Shown in pieces: positions 49,586 through 60,640 of a stretch of 64,000 nucleotides of DNA (position 1 is its first letter; every line of letters starts with the position of its first letter). The stretch covers positions 1,171,501-1,235,500 of the forward strand of contig JARHVA010003528.1 in NCBI GenBank assembly GCA_037957365.1. The letters run 5' to 3'. Made by a program: the position numbers and the translations under genes. The notes under the pieces were generated by a model that saw nothing but the letters and a program-made list of their open reading frames with translations, ran no database searches and had not been told where the DNA came from. The DNA is from Torreya grandis (taxonomy: Eukaryota > Streptophyta > Pinopsida > Cupressales > Taxaceae).

Positions 49586-51178
49586 TCATCGTTGCATGTA
49601 TCTTTGCTGGAACTGGCGGGTGGCGCTCTGAGATGTTGATGGCTCAGGCTGATTAGATGAGGGCGAGGAAGATGAAGGCCTAACGACTACAGCGTTAGCT
49701 GAAGCCTTGGGTTTAGAATTGGATGACGATGGCTTGGCTGAAGAAGAGTCATTGGTTTTAGAGCTGGGATTCTTGCTCCACAACTTGACTTTATTCTCCT
49801 CGATGGCACGCAACTCAAGTTTGCGAGCCATCGTGAAGGCTTCGTCAAAAGTGCGAAAGGTTTGAACTCTCAGGGTGGACGAGATATGTCTGGCGCAAGC
49901 TTGGGAGAAGAGTTCGATAAGCTCGGCCTGGGGTAAAGAGAAGGAGAGTTGGTTGATAAGGCCTCTCCATCGAGCTACAAAGTCGGCTATGGACTCGTCC
50001 TCGAATTGTCTGATAGAATAGAGGTCCGTGATGGAGACCTTCTTAGTGATGTTAATGGAAAAATGATCGAGGAAAAGCTAGGCCAATTGCGTGAATGAGA
50101 AGACAGAATGGCTAGGAAGGGAACTGTACCAGTCAAGTGCAGCGCCCGAGAGAGACATAGGGAACGTGCGTAGGAGTAACGCATCGTCATGGCCAATGAG
50201 GTAGCAGGCATGTTTGAATGCCCGCAAGTGTTGCTGGGGATCTTCCTTGCTTTGGAAGCGAGAAAACTTCGGAAGCTCCCATTGGCTAGGGTATGGTCTG
50301 ATTGGGATAGAAGGATGGATGGGCTCATTGCAGATTTGCTCATATGAGAGAGCGTTGCGCGAGCCGGAAATAGAAGTCTCAAGATGGGTCATCTTGTCCA
50401 TCAGCATTTTAATGATGTCTGCCGACGGATTGACGGGTGGCGCGCCCCCTAAGTTGTAGGGCACTTGGAAGAGGTTAGGGGATGCATACGACGTAGTCGG
50501 TTGTCCTTGTGAAGGGGCAACATAGAGATAACTAGTCGTAGAGGAAGAGGCTAGAGGTGGTTGAGTGGAAGGCATAGGTAAGCCCGATGTTGCCACGAGA
50601 GGTGGGATAGTGGTAACAGGGGCCAAGGGGTAGGAAGCCACCCTGGTGTTGATAGGGGCCAGGGCAGGCGGGATAGAAACGACAAGGTTTTGGAAAGGAG
50701 TGGATAACGATTGAGCGGGTTGAGGTTGACAAGGGGCCGGAACCCCGATGGAAGTGGGCCCAATGATAGAAGGGGAGGCCACACCTGTAGGATTGGTCAA
50801 AGTCTGAGTCTGGTCGGTGGTCGAAGCGACGGGTCGAGTGTCTGAAGGTTGAACTACGGGTGTTGTCGATACAACCGTAGTCGCGGCCAGAGAGGTTGGC
50901 ATTCCATAGATTGGATTGCCCAAGGAGTCTCGCGTTTGACTATGCACGAGGTAATGTTGCAAAGCCTTGACATTGAGGTCCAAGAATCGCTCGAAATCTT
51001 GGTCCCCTTCCTGGACAATAGGAGTCAAAGGCGGGGTTGGACGGGTAGGAGTTCTTTCGGTCTCCGAGTTGAACTCCATTGTAGGCCTAGTCACGGACGG
51101 GGTTGACGGAAGTGGTTGACGGCTAGCGTGGTTGACAAGAGCTTTGGCTTGGCTACGAGTCAAAACCATGCAAGGCAA
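49586..51178 (-). pseudogene. gag: Tat-1 Gag, split by one stop
   Basis: Structural capsid protein. The start at 51178 (MPCMVLTRSQAKALVN) is the first Met of the frame and is 1.05 kb from the primer site. The first 260 residues are Pro/Thr-rich linker. The Gag core follows: WELPKFSRFQSKEDPQQHL, FKHACYLIGHDDALLLRTFP and LSGAALDWYSSLPSHSVFSF, matching the retrotransposon Gag domain. TAG at 50078 follows TQLA; the frame resumes with LFLDHFSINITKK, QFEDESIADFVARWRGLI and FDEAFTMARKLELRAIEE, which complete the domain. A Ser-rich tail ends at TGA 49586. A CAG to TAG change explains the first stop. Confidence 0.9.
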
Positions 51179-52230
51179 GGAAGGTTCAGGTTTCAGAAAT
51201 TGTGCTATTTAGTTTCAGAAAACTGGGATGGTGTCTTTGACAGAAGATGGACAGGTTTAAGCTGCTGTTTTTGAAAAAAAGACAGTGACAGAGACCGACG
51301 TCGGTTTAAAAACCGATGTCGGTAGGAAAGATGGCCGACGTCGATCAGATAACCGATGCCGGTAACAGAGGGAAGCCGACGTCGGTGGAAGAACCGATGT
51401 TGGTGACTGTGTTTTCCAGAGAACCAAAAGATTCTTGGAAAACAATGAAGAAAGCGTCCTCACTTACTCAAACAGACAGATGAGAAGAGAAAACAAAGAG
51501 AGACAGACAAGCCTAAGCGATAAATCCTAGGAATTAACCTTAGAAGCTGTGGCTTATGCCTTAGATGAATGTTTGGAAAGATTGGCTGTCAAGAAGGTCC
51601 TAGAAGAAGAAGTCTAGAGCTGGTTTCGGGTTTTGTTTTTGGTGCTCAAAGATCTGTATTAGGGTCTGGTACGCGGCCTGGTGCTAAGGAGCAAGCTCCC
51701 CTCACTTCACGATTCCAGTGGTTAGCTGGTCTCACTTAGCCAAGATATACCTCGCCTAGAGTTTTGACTCTGCCAGAGAACGGAGTGGGCTTCCCCCTTG
51801 GTGATGAAATCCAAGTGGGGTCACCGGGACGGGTAAGGTATCCGCTGGGGGATGAATTCCCAGTCGGGCCTTGTCTCAGGTATGTTATATGTTTGTTTAG
51901 TGCATGTGAGTCGGTAGTGTAACATCAAGTGTCTAGATTTATTCAATATGCGTTTAAGTTACTAGATGTGGACTACGAAGATGCAAGCACAAGCAGAGAT
52001 GAATGCAAAGTGTTTTAATGCCCAAAGTCGAAATGTGATATTGTTATGAAGACAATGTTTTGAGAAAGGGTCAAGAATATGACGTTTAGACTAGTCTAGC
52101 ATGCAAAGAAGAAAGGTTCGTTTTAGTCCTTGCTTATAGTGTCATTTGGAATAGAAGAAAGAGATAAGAGAGAAGGAGCCTAAATGCACCTAAATGAATA
52201 GAAGAGAAAAGGAACCCAGGAGGAACCTAG
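51179..52230 (-). other. 5' leader of Tat-1
   Basis: About 1.05 kb between primer site and Gag start. No credible frame. It carries palindrome cluster 3 (51294-51404). The remainder has no repeat I could identify; packaging and dimerisation signals would be expected here. Confidence 0.7.
51294..51404. promoter_or_regulatory. Palindrome cluster 3, six copies (leader)
   Basis: RCCGAYGYCGRY-type 12-mers start at 51294, 51312, 51334, 51352, 51375 and 51393 (steps 18, 22, 18, 23, 18), about 115-225 bp upstream of the Gag start. The spacing pattern equals that of the LTR clusters. Confidence 0.75.
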
Positions 52231-52249
52231 GGTCCCACCGGGCGTGCCA
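52231..52249 (-). other. Primer-binding site of Tat-1
   Basis: The minus strand reads TGGCACGCCCGGTGGGACC, 4 bp inside the 5' LTR. It begins TGG (pairs with the tRNA CCA end) and fits an arginine-type plant tRNA 3' end, as reported for Tat-type elements. The exact tRNA is not proven here. Confidence 0.8.
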
Positions 52250-52253
52250 GAGA

Positions 52254-53660
52254 TGTTTCTACCTCAAATTTGCTTTTAAGACTATAAAGAAAGAAACTAG
52301 AAGAAAGTGAAGGACAAGGCTTGGAAGTACCTAGACTAAAGATTGTGCACCGTAAATCCAGACGCTTGTGAGCACCCCTCTTTGGCTGTGGAGGAATGAC
52401 ACCTGCAAAAGAAAAGAAAACTTGGACAAGGGGATGTTAGATAGATAGACGGTGGGTTGCCAAGTGAAAGCTTGTCCCCGGAAGTGTAAAAACTTCCTCA
52501 AAGGGAGGTCAACCCACAGATGCAAGACAGATAAAAGACTGAGAAAGTATAAGATACCAGAATACAGAAATGATGAATAGATTGAAAATGAAAGAAAACA
52601 CCAAATGGTTACCTGAAGGAAGCAGTCGGGCTTATGACAGTCACCGATGTCGGAAGTTCTGCCGCCGTCGGTTATGAGGCCTGCCGGCGTCGGTTATCCT
52701 ACCGACGTCGGTTGGGGAAGTGACCGGCGTCGGTCGGGGTAATGGCCTGTGGTCGGGTCTGAGATGTGTTCTGGACTGTGGACAGGCCTGGGATGGTGAG
52801 GATGTCGAGACAGAGTCTGGGGATGGGTCAGAATGGACTGTGGAATGGTCTTGCCCTATACAGGGTCTTTTGTGGACAAAAAGGGGGATGGGGGAGTTGT
52901 CTGGAACTGGGATGAAGAGTGGGGCAATGGGAGAGGAGGATGGACAGAGGACAAGTCCTGAGAAGGCCTTGCAGCCTCTCAAGGGGGAAGGGTAGAAGAA
53001 AAGCAAGAACAATAGATAACTGAAAGCTCAAATAACAGAATCAAATAATAGACTTGCTTACCTCTTTGCCTGCTGAATGAAGAGTTGAAGGAGCTGTTGT
53101 TGGAGCCAGGGAGGATTCTGCAAGAAGAGAATTTTGATGAAGAGCCTTTGCACCTGCTTCTGTTGTTGCACGAGGTTCAAAACGAAGACAAGATGAATGC
53201 CAAACGCCAAGAGAGTTCTGTTTGCGAGCTCAGGAGTCCAGGGGTTGCAACGGATACAGGACGGGGTCTTGAAGGCTGCCGACGTCAGCAGTCTCGCCGA
53301 CGTCGGCCGCAAGGTCGCCGACGTCGGCAGGGTCAGAATGGAGACAGAGACTAAAAATAGCCTCTGCCCATTCTTGCACGCCGCCGGGTGGGGGATTGTG
53401 GGAAGAACGGTTATGAGCATGCTAAAATGGACGCGGGAGGAATATAGTGGGGGGATTTTGGACAATAAATGCTAAGGGGAAGGTGGAGGAATTCAAGGGA
53501 GGATCCAAGGTGGCAAGGGTGAGGTGGAAAAGGGGGCCAATTAAAATATTAAGTTATTTTAATCAAGTGGATGGAAGGGGACCAATGCCAAGTGTTAGGA
53601 TACGGGTTCGAGACGGACAAGGGGGAGAACCAAGGTGCAGACACGTTTGCGGTGTCTACA
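52254..53660 (-). repeat. 5' LTR of Tat-1 (1407 bp)
   Basis: Same limits as the 3' LTR, offset 13,059 bp. Holds palindrome clusters at 52643-52734 and 53278-53328. A candidate TATA (ACTATATTCC on the minus strand, near 53438-53447; ATTATATTCC in the 3' LTR) would place both clusters in transcribed sequence. Confidence 0.97.
52403..52612 (-). other. Candidate intron in the Tat-1 LTR
   Basis: The sense strand reads TTCAG|GTAACC at 52612 and TTTTCTTTTCTTTTGCAG|GT ending at 52403, a 210-bp interval with good donor, pyrimidine tract and acceptor. Both sites are identical in the 3' LTR (39344-39553). A second donor, CAAAGAG|GTAAGC, is at 53061, with a possible acceptor near 52978. Splicing is inferred from sequence only. 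Confidence 0.35.
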
Positions 53661-53665
53661 GTATG
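53661..53665. repeat. Right target-site duplication of Tat-1 (GTATG)
   Basis: Directly follows the LTR end GGTGTCTACA and continues as cacttaggattgtgactg, as in the uninterrupted copy at 60536. Confidence 0.97.
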
Positions 53666-53770
53666 CACTTAGGATTGTGACTGCAACATTGATGTACTAA
53701 AATCCCCACTGAATAATGTTTAAAATATTCAAAATATTTTTATTATATTTAATATTTGAATACCCTCATC

Positions 53771-56169
53771 AAAACCTTGAATCTATATTATTTATTAATC
53801 ATCCACTATCTAAGTCAAATTCTTCAATAGGTGGTTGTAGGTGCTAATTGGGATAGTTTGACTATGTTCAAGGATTGCTATGTCTTCAAACCCAATCTCA
53901 AAATTAATCCAAGATTTTATTTCATGATATTGATATCTTAAGACCCTTTTCAAATACCTAAAATTGTATACCTTACCAACATTATTGTCTAAGGCACATT
54001 CTCTCAACTAGCTATAGGTGACTATTAAGTAAATTTGAGCATGTGATTTGGATTTATCCTTTTTAAACTCTACCATGAAATTATAATATTGGTTTAAATT
54101 TATTTTGGTCACTTTATCACTCCCCTAAATTACCCTACCCCTTTTAAATCATCTTCAAACTTTTGTATTACTATCTACTCACAGTCCTATAGGTGTGTCT
54201 TATTAAGCTTGTTAGCTCAGTCCTCAACCTCCTTTGACTTTAGGCATTTGGAAAATTTCAATTGTATATGAATTAACATTTAAAATACCACAATGGTTTC
54301 ATGGATGAGTATACAACTCTGGATTGACACCGTTGATTTATCTTGAAATTGTAAACCTATAGTTCTGCAGACTTGTAGGTCTATAACCCTATGCTATGGG
54401 AGTTTAAGAGTGTAAACATGTTTATTAGGATTTAAATACCATCATTTTAGTTATCAAAACATTATACTAGGCAAACACAACTTTGAGTTATTAGAAATAC
54501 ATATTCAAATCCACTCATATCACTCTGTTATGTAGAGATACTAGAACACAGTCTACAAGGTGAATGGAGATGTGACCCTTTCTTCAACTAGTACAAAATG
54601 TTTAACTATTTATAAGTCCATTTATTTATTTATAAGAGACTATAGGAAAATTAAGGAACACTTATATTCATTATACCACCTAGAGAACTCTGAAACATAT
54701 AAAATCTGATATTCACTTACAAACTATGCATAAAAGAAACTTTCCTTACCAAAAGACCATCCACACATGCCAACATGGTGAATGGTTATGTATGGTACAT
54801 ATTAAAAACTTTTAGAACTCATTCTAATTTGTTTCATACATCCATGATCTCACACTTTGCATTAGAGTTTACCAAACTCAGATTGTGGGGATTTAAACCT
54901 TTAAAAAGTAGTCTAGATCCTTAATAATTGCTCATAAATATCATGAGATAAATCTAATTACCAATTCCAAAGATTGTAATCCCATAGGGGTCCCAATTTT
55001 TTTATAAAATATTATCTCCCAACTCTACCTGTACAACTTGTACCATGTAATTGAAAATGGCCTTTAAGAGCTTGTGAATAGAATGATGAAAGAGAGAGAT
55101 AGTTTTTTATAATTTTTTAAATTCAAACTTCTTTCCATGATTTTATATAACGTTTGGAAGCTTAAAGTACATTATAAAGATCTTTTATACTCTAAGTGAC
55201 TTCAACAAGTCCGTATAAGTCTTTTACCTCCTCAATATGGCATTGAAACTCAATATTTTGACTTTTCTTTGAATTTATTATAGGTGTGGTAGTTTTGCAT
55301 CTACTACAAGGCCTTTGGAAGGTTTTTGGTGTGTATTTATCTCTTTAGTTACTTTTACATACATAAATTTTAGCCAAAACTCATATTTTCACTCATTTTG
55401 ACCACATCTAAGACTAAAAATGAATCTTAAACACTTCAAAAAACCATGAAATGTTATGAAAAACTGATTAATAAATGAAATTAATTTTATAAACTCCTAA
55501 TCACCCATTACACCAATTTACCAAGCTTTATCTCTCCATGATATGCATATACCATTATATGACCAAAATAAGACAATACCTTAAAGTTTCCAAACTAACC
55601 TTAAAAAATGCTAATAATGTTTTATAAAGACCCTTAGGGACTATATAAAGCATGAAAAGACCAAAATACAACCCTAAGAAAATTTTAATTTAGAGATCAT
55701 GACCAAATTTTGACTTGGGGTCAAAATTTGGTCAAAATTCTTGGTGATTCATAGGGGTAACATGTCTGCAATGATAAAAGACTAGTAGCCTTGTTTGTCC
55801 AGGGGGCAATGGAGTCATTAACATTTAGTTTTAGACCTAAAAAAACATTGAATAGACTTTGACCATGACACAACAACTAATTTGACTTTCAAAACACATT
55901 AACCAAAGATAACACACATAAATAAAAATAACAAGACACACACATGTGCTATCAAGCACTTAGGAAACACAACAATAACATAAGTAGACTAACTATATAT
56001 AACTATATTGATAATATAATCTTCCTCTTGGATCAAAGGGAAAGCTTGAAAAATATATTGATCTATGAGATGAATGAGGGCATGAAGAAATTTTTCTCTT
56101 GATCCTTGTTCTTGATGTCTTCATCTCATTCATTCTTACTAATCCTCTTGGCATGATCTCAAATAAAAC
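53771..56169. other. Noncoding interior of element 3
   Basis: AT-rich with stops in all frames. Between the left LTR and the degenerate reading frame, so probably its 3' noncoding zone. No polypurine tract could be placed with confidence. No repeats of note. Confidence 0.4.
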
Positions 56170-58163
56170 AATAGCTACTACAAAACAATCACCTATAAAG
56201 GTGAATTCCTCTTGTACTTCAACAACCCTCTCATGATATTCCTTAGCTACAAATTATCTAATGATGCTTCATCTAAACATTCTTCTTTGACCTTCATGGC
56301 ATCTTGAATGACATTAAACTTCTTACCAGTTGTTGCAAGCTCATCAAGCTCTTCAGGGAGCTTTTTATACTCACTCTAAGCCTCATCATTGTCCTCAGTA
56401 GATACATCTTGTTCAATATCCTTGTGAACAAGATCTTCAATAGGAAACATAACCTTGCAAAGGCCTTCAATCTCTCGAAGGATTTTAATATGCTACTATC
56501 AATAACCTTTGTCATCTTTCTTCTTAAGAACCATAGGCCTATTAATAATTCCAAATATTTTAATGCAGTCATGAGGTTTCAAGGTCACTTCTTCAAATAA
56601 ATTTTCTTGTCCATTGTGCACTTTGTCAACCTCAAATTTCTCACTTAGAGAGTCTTCAACTTTAAGGCTAGTTTCAACCTCAAAAATCTTGGATGGCATA
56701 GGATCCTCTTATTGAAACACACCATTAAGGCCATCTTCAAGAATCTATTCAAACTAATTAGCAGGAGGTGTATCCCCTTGAAGAGACTCAATCTCATCAT
56801 AGATATCCTTTAATATCAACCATAAGTTATATTGGTCTATGGATTTATCAAAAACTTTATTTTCTATTGGTTTTCAAATTTAACCTCTTGCTCATGCTCA
56901 TGAATCTAAACCAATTGAGTTAATGTGATGTTCTTATCCAAATAATCTTCTTCCATGTCTTGAACAACCTCCTCATCATCCAAGGTAGAAATCTTGATAT
57001 TTTCTTCATGGGAAACTATAAACATATCTAGATCATCTCTTTCTTCACTCAAAAAGACTGATTTGTGTTTGTCTTCAATATAGGGGTACCTATACTAAAC
57101 TCTTCATCATAGACACTTGAGTCATCTCCTTCATTAGCTATAACTTTAGATTGATATTATTCACTTAACTCCCATAGGATAGGTTCTTCTTGAAAAAAGG
57201 ATGTGGTGGGAGAGTGATGAATAGGTTCATGGGTTGGAGAGGGAGTATGAGGTGTGGTGGATGGCTCATTAATGGGTCAAGGAATGGACATTTCTTGAAT
57301 GAACTCTTGGGGAGATAAAAAGTTGGGTTAGGTAATGGAAAAGATGTATTCTTCAAAAAACAACTTCATTTTCCTCATAACCTTCTTTAAAATCTTCAAT
57401 AACTACAAATTTATCCTCAACCTCTTGGTTTTCCCACCTCTCTAATCTATATATCCACCATAGGATATAATTTATCATTTGATAAAACTCCTCATTGATA
57501 GCATATTGGGTTTCCTCTTCAACTAACCTCCACATACTCATCAAATTTTGAACTAAATCTCTCATCCTCTCTATGAGATTAATAGGGTATGAGATGAATA
57601 GGGATCACAACAAACTCTCTATCCCATGTTCTCATCACCTTTTTGACTTTTAATAGATTTGGCATGAGTACCAATAAGGATTTGGCTTGAGATGGAATTT
57701 AAGTAGGAGGAGAAGGAGGGGAGTATGACTAATACAATTCTTGGTAAGGCTTATTAGGTGTGTAATTGGAATTATATGATGGTAATATAAGACAATCATA
57801 AGATTGATATGGCTCATGACAAGGTCGATAGGAATCAAAGTGAGGTTGATATGGATCATAGGGATGGTAGGAGTAATGTTTATACTAATAGTAAGGTACA
57901 TATTATTTAACAAGAACTTCACTTTCGTTATAGACTTCCTTATAACTTTATTTATAGCCTTACTCATAGCCCTATTTATATACTTATTTATAATACTACT
58001 CAACAACATCATAGTTATGTCGATGGAGATTAGGCTGACCATAGGGCTAATATGACTTATAAGGAGGGTAACAAGCTTGATATGTATGTTGAGTCACATA
58101 GTTGGGGTCATGACAAGGTTGATAAGGAGGTATAAAACACAATATCTCTTCATAACTAGCCAT
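56170..58163 (-). pseudogene. Tyr/Pro-rich degenerate frame of element 3, family unknown
   Basis: Starts at the ATG complementary to 58161-58163, about 180 bp from the primer site (MASYEEILCFIPPYQPCHDP). A Tyr-rich segment follows with YK-x-GYE-x-GYK type repeats and then YHPYDPYQPHFDSYRP. Most early stops are TAA/TAG in places where the repeat would carry Gln. From 57565 an open 70-residue piece reads MRDLVQNLMSMWRLVEEETQ and continues ILWWIYRLERWENQEVEDKF. Near 56700-56290 come acidic pieces, and KLPEELDELATTGKKFNVIQ and CLDEASLDNL at the end. I do not recognise it; position suggests a Gag-like protein. Confidence 0.5.
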
Positions 58164-58342
58164 TCCAACTTCATGATTCAAAAGAAAACAAAAGATGCTA
58201 TCAAGTAATTTTCACAATAAGAACCTAGGCTACTAGAACTAGATAATTGCATTTATAGTTTCCATTGGTGCTTCTTAAATGCCTCCAAAGGTTGATAGGT
58301 ATAAGAACACACTAATAATTATTACACAACTTTAGGCCTTTA

Positions 58343-58359
58343 TCCCACTATGAGTACCA
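58343..58359 (-). other. Primer-binding site of element 3
   Basis: The minus strand reads TGGTACTCATAGTGGGA, 7 bp inside the right LTR. It aligns with the Tat-1 site at TGG-AC-C and GTGGGA, suggesting the same primer tRNA and a Tat-type origin. Confidence 0.55.
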
Positions 58360-58366
58360 TAAATTT

Positions 58367-60640
58367 TGTCACTTAATTTTTCACCCTTGGATAGGTTTTT
58401 CAAGCCTACTCTAAATTGAGTGGAATAATGGGATTACACCTAGGCCTGTGGTTGCCTATAATAGGGGTAAACCTCTAGATTAAAGGGATATATCCCTATA
58501 TTTGTCTTGATTTTTCATCACTTATGCCACTAACTTGTTTGGATGAAAATGGAGAGAGAAAATATGAAATAGACATTTCATAGTGAGGTGATGCACTAAT
58601 TATAACTTGATCACTACCAAATAACTATAATTACACTTCAAATAATATCCTAACCTACACATGACACTAATCCAAAATTTCACCTTGCATTAGCATTTCT
58701 CATGGAGGTTTGAGAAGAAAGCTTGAGATAGGAGGACTAAAAAAAGAGGTCATGATAATGACACTAGTGAAGAGACAACACACTAAACTCATACACACTT
58801 AAATTTAACACTTAAAGATACCTAAAAAAATAATTTCAAAACTAAATATGAATGCTAACAAGGACAACATGCCAAAGAAGTGAACCTATCACTTAGCAAG
58901 AAAAACTAGTATAACATGTAAATTGAAATAGTCCATGTAGAATGTAAAACTAGGTTTTTATTTACTAACAAATGGATGAAAATAGGTAGGCATTTACCAT
59001 ACCTAAGTGAAGGATCAAACTTATCCAATTAAGGCTCAATATATAACACAAGCAAGAGAGAAAAACGACTCTATAGTCTTCCTAGGCTTCAATTAGGTCT
59101 CCCTACCTATAGACTAAAAAATGAATCTATAGTATTTACACACATTCCAATATACAAATAAGCATGTGATTCAGTTATATTACCTCCGCCCCATTATCCA
59201 AGCCAATTTTGAAGTTTTGATAACTTGTATAGACCTCTAAAATAACATAAAATAGCTTTTAGGGCCTACTATTTATAGTCTTATACCTTTAAGTAAACTC
59301 CAATGGCATGGGGTAATATTTAGGGGAGTCTTGAAATTTTTTAAGTTCATTTGGAAGACTATACAATCCATATATATTCATATAATTTCATTTCTCTCTC
59401 ATCAGGTCATTTGGTTCTACTAGGCAGCCTGAAAGTGCTTTGAGTTATTAAGGATGATTCATAAAGCCCAGGGCATGAATCCTCTAACCAATTACAAAAA
59501 ATTTAAGTAAAATATGTTATATAAATTAATTTAATAATGAAGGCCCCATGAAACTCCTCTAAACTATATCAATCAAAAGAAGATAGCCTCTCAGATTGCT
59601 AGTAGGCACACTTTATGAGGTCTAGGCAAGATTGATGCATGTAGGTGTATGTTTTGATTTTGATTATGCCTCTAAAAAATTTAGTGAGTTAAATTAAAAT
59701 ATTATTGAGTTATAATAATGTTTATATAACCTTTTATCTCCATCAAATCCCTTATAACCTCATTTTATTAGGCCTAGGGTTCTTAAGCCTAGTTATTCAA
59801 CTTTCCCTAACTGACTATATTTCTCCATTTATCTCATTGATAGAGGTAGAGAACCTAATTAAATGCATATTTATAACCTTAATTATTACATAAAGTTACT
59901 TAAAGGTATCAATACAAATCCAACTTATTAATATTCCACTAACTACCTTGTAGGCCTATACATTTAGGCATGTGTATGACTAAGCAGAATTATCATGATT
60001 TCCATGTTTTTGTTGCCTATGTCTAAGGAATTTTTAAAGTGATGTTATCATTGTGAAATAATATTTATACATATACCCTCCGTCAATATTTTTAAATATC
60101 TCTAAACACCTCAAACAACAAATATTTCTGATGAGGTAGGCTTGTACATACCTTGGCTTAACAGGTAGGGTTTAGGGTTATGTCATTACTTGTTTCACTT
60201 CTTGATAGGTCTAAGGATCTTGTAAAAATATTTGATAACTTATAATAATTATAAAAAACCTTACTCTCTCTTATTCATCATACATTCTTTTTCTCTTCTC
60301 AAATGAAGAAAAATCTCACATAAGAAAAGGTAAACATGTAGATTTCTTTGGCTGAGTAGGCAAAAATTTTAGTGTTTTCACTATCTTCAGGTGAGTGACA
60401 TAGATATTTTATGACCATGAGAATATTATCCAATGATATAAATTTATCTCAAATCTCACATAGACATAAAATTTTTGTAAATAAGTAACCTCATTTTGTC
60501 AAAGTATGTAGACCTGTGTAAGGACTGTGTGTATGCACTTAGGATTGTGACTACAACCATTGTGTTTTAATAGTCCTACTTAACAATTATAAAAATATTT
60601 AAACTATTATTATGATATTAAATGGATGAGTACCTATATA
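58367..60640 (-). repeat. Right (5') LTR of element 3
   Basis: Begins TGTCACTTAATTTTTCACCC. About 2.27 kb, lacking about 650 bp found in the left copy. Contains the uninterrupted Tat-1 target at 60531. The right border is uncertain by about 20 bp because copy B of the PMD element starts there. The open stretch at 59705-59893 is shared LTR text. Confidence 0.7.

Larger units (their letters stand above)
39195..53660 (-). mobile_element. Tat-1: young Ty3/gypsy Tat-lineage retrotransposon, 14,466 bp
   Basis: Complete structure on the minus strand: 5' LTR 52254-53660, primer site 52231-52249, leader, gag, zinc-knuckle region, protease, RT, RNase H, archaeal-type RNase H, integrase, 2.3-kb 3' zone, polypurine tract, 3' LTR 39195-40601, perfect 5-bp duplication. 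The second RNase H before integrase assigns it to the Tat lineage; size is normal for Tat. The LTRs are equal in length (1407 bp) and differ at about 21 sites by my hand count, 18 of them transitions. It is much richer in GC and CpG than its surroundings. In-frame stops at 50078, 49586, 48482, 48167, 44799 and 43485, plus a frame change at 46427-46436, make it non-autonomous. Confidence 0.97.
36372..53770 (-). repeat. Left (3') LTR of element 3, split by Tat-1
   Basis: The parts 36372-39194 and about 53661-53770 total about 2.93 kb. The left end reads tatcactca against tgtcactta in the right copy (TG changed to TA). It holds about 650 bp (about 37080-37740) absent from the right copy. The open stretch at 38289-38558 lies in shared LTR text and is not a gene. 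Confidence 0.7.
36372..60640 (-). mobile_element. Element 3: old LTR element interrupted by Tat-1
   Basis: Two long homologous flanks (36372-39194 plus 53661-53770, and 58367-60640) enclose a 4.6-kb interior. The minus strand carries a primer site at 58343-58359 just inside the right flank and a frame starting at 58163. Shared flank text includes ggataggtttttcaag, gagaaaatatgaaatagaca, ggatgattcataaag and gtatgcacttaggattgtga. No RT, RNase H or integrase was found, so the element is non-autonomous or has lost pol. Target duplication not resolved (the left flank reads catgt). Confidence 0.7.

Noticed and set aside
36372..60640. Segmental duplication as explanation for the 36.4-39.2 kb and 58.4-60.6 kb homology
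   Set aside because: A primer site directly inside the right copy and TG-type ends fit an LTR pair better, though no target duplication was resolved.
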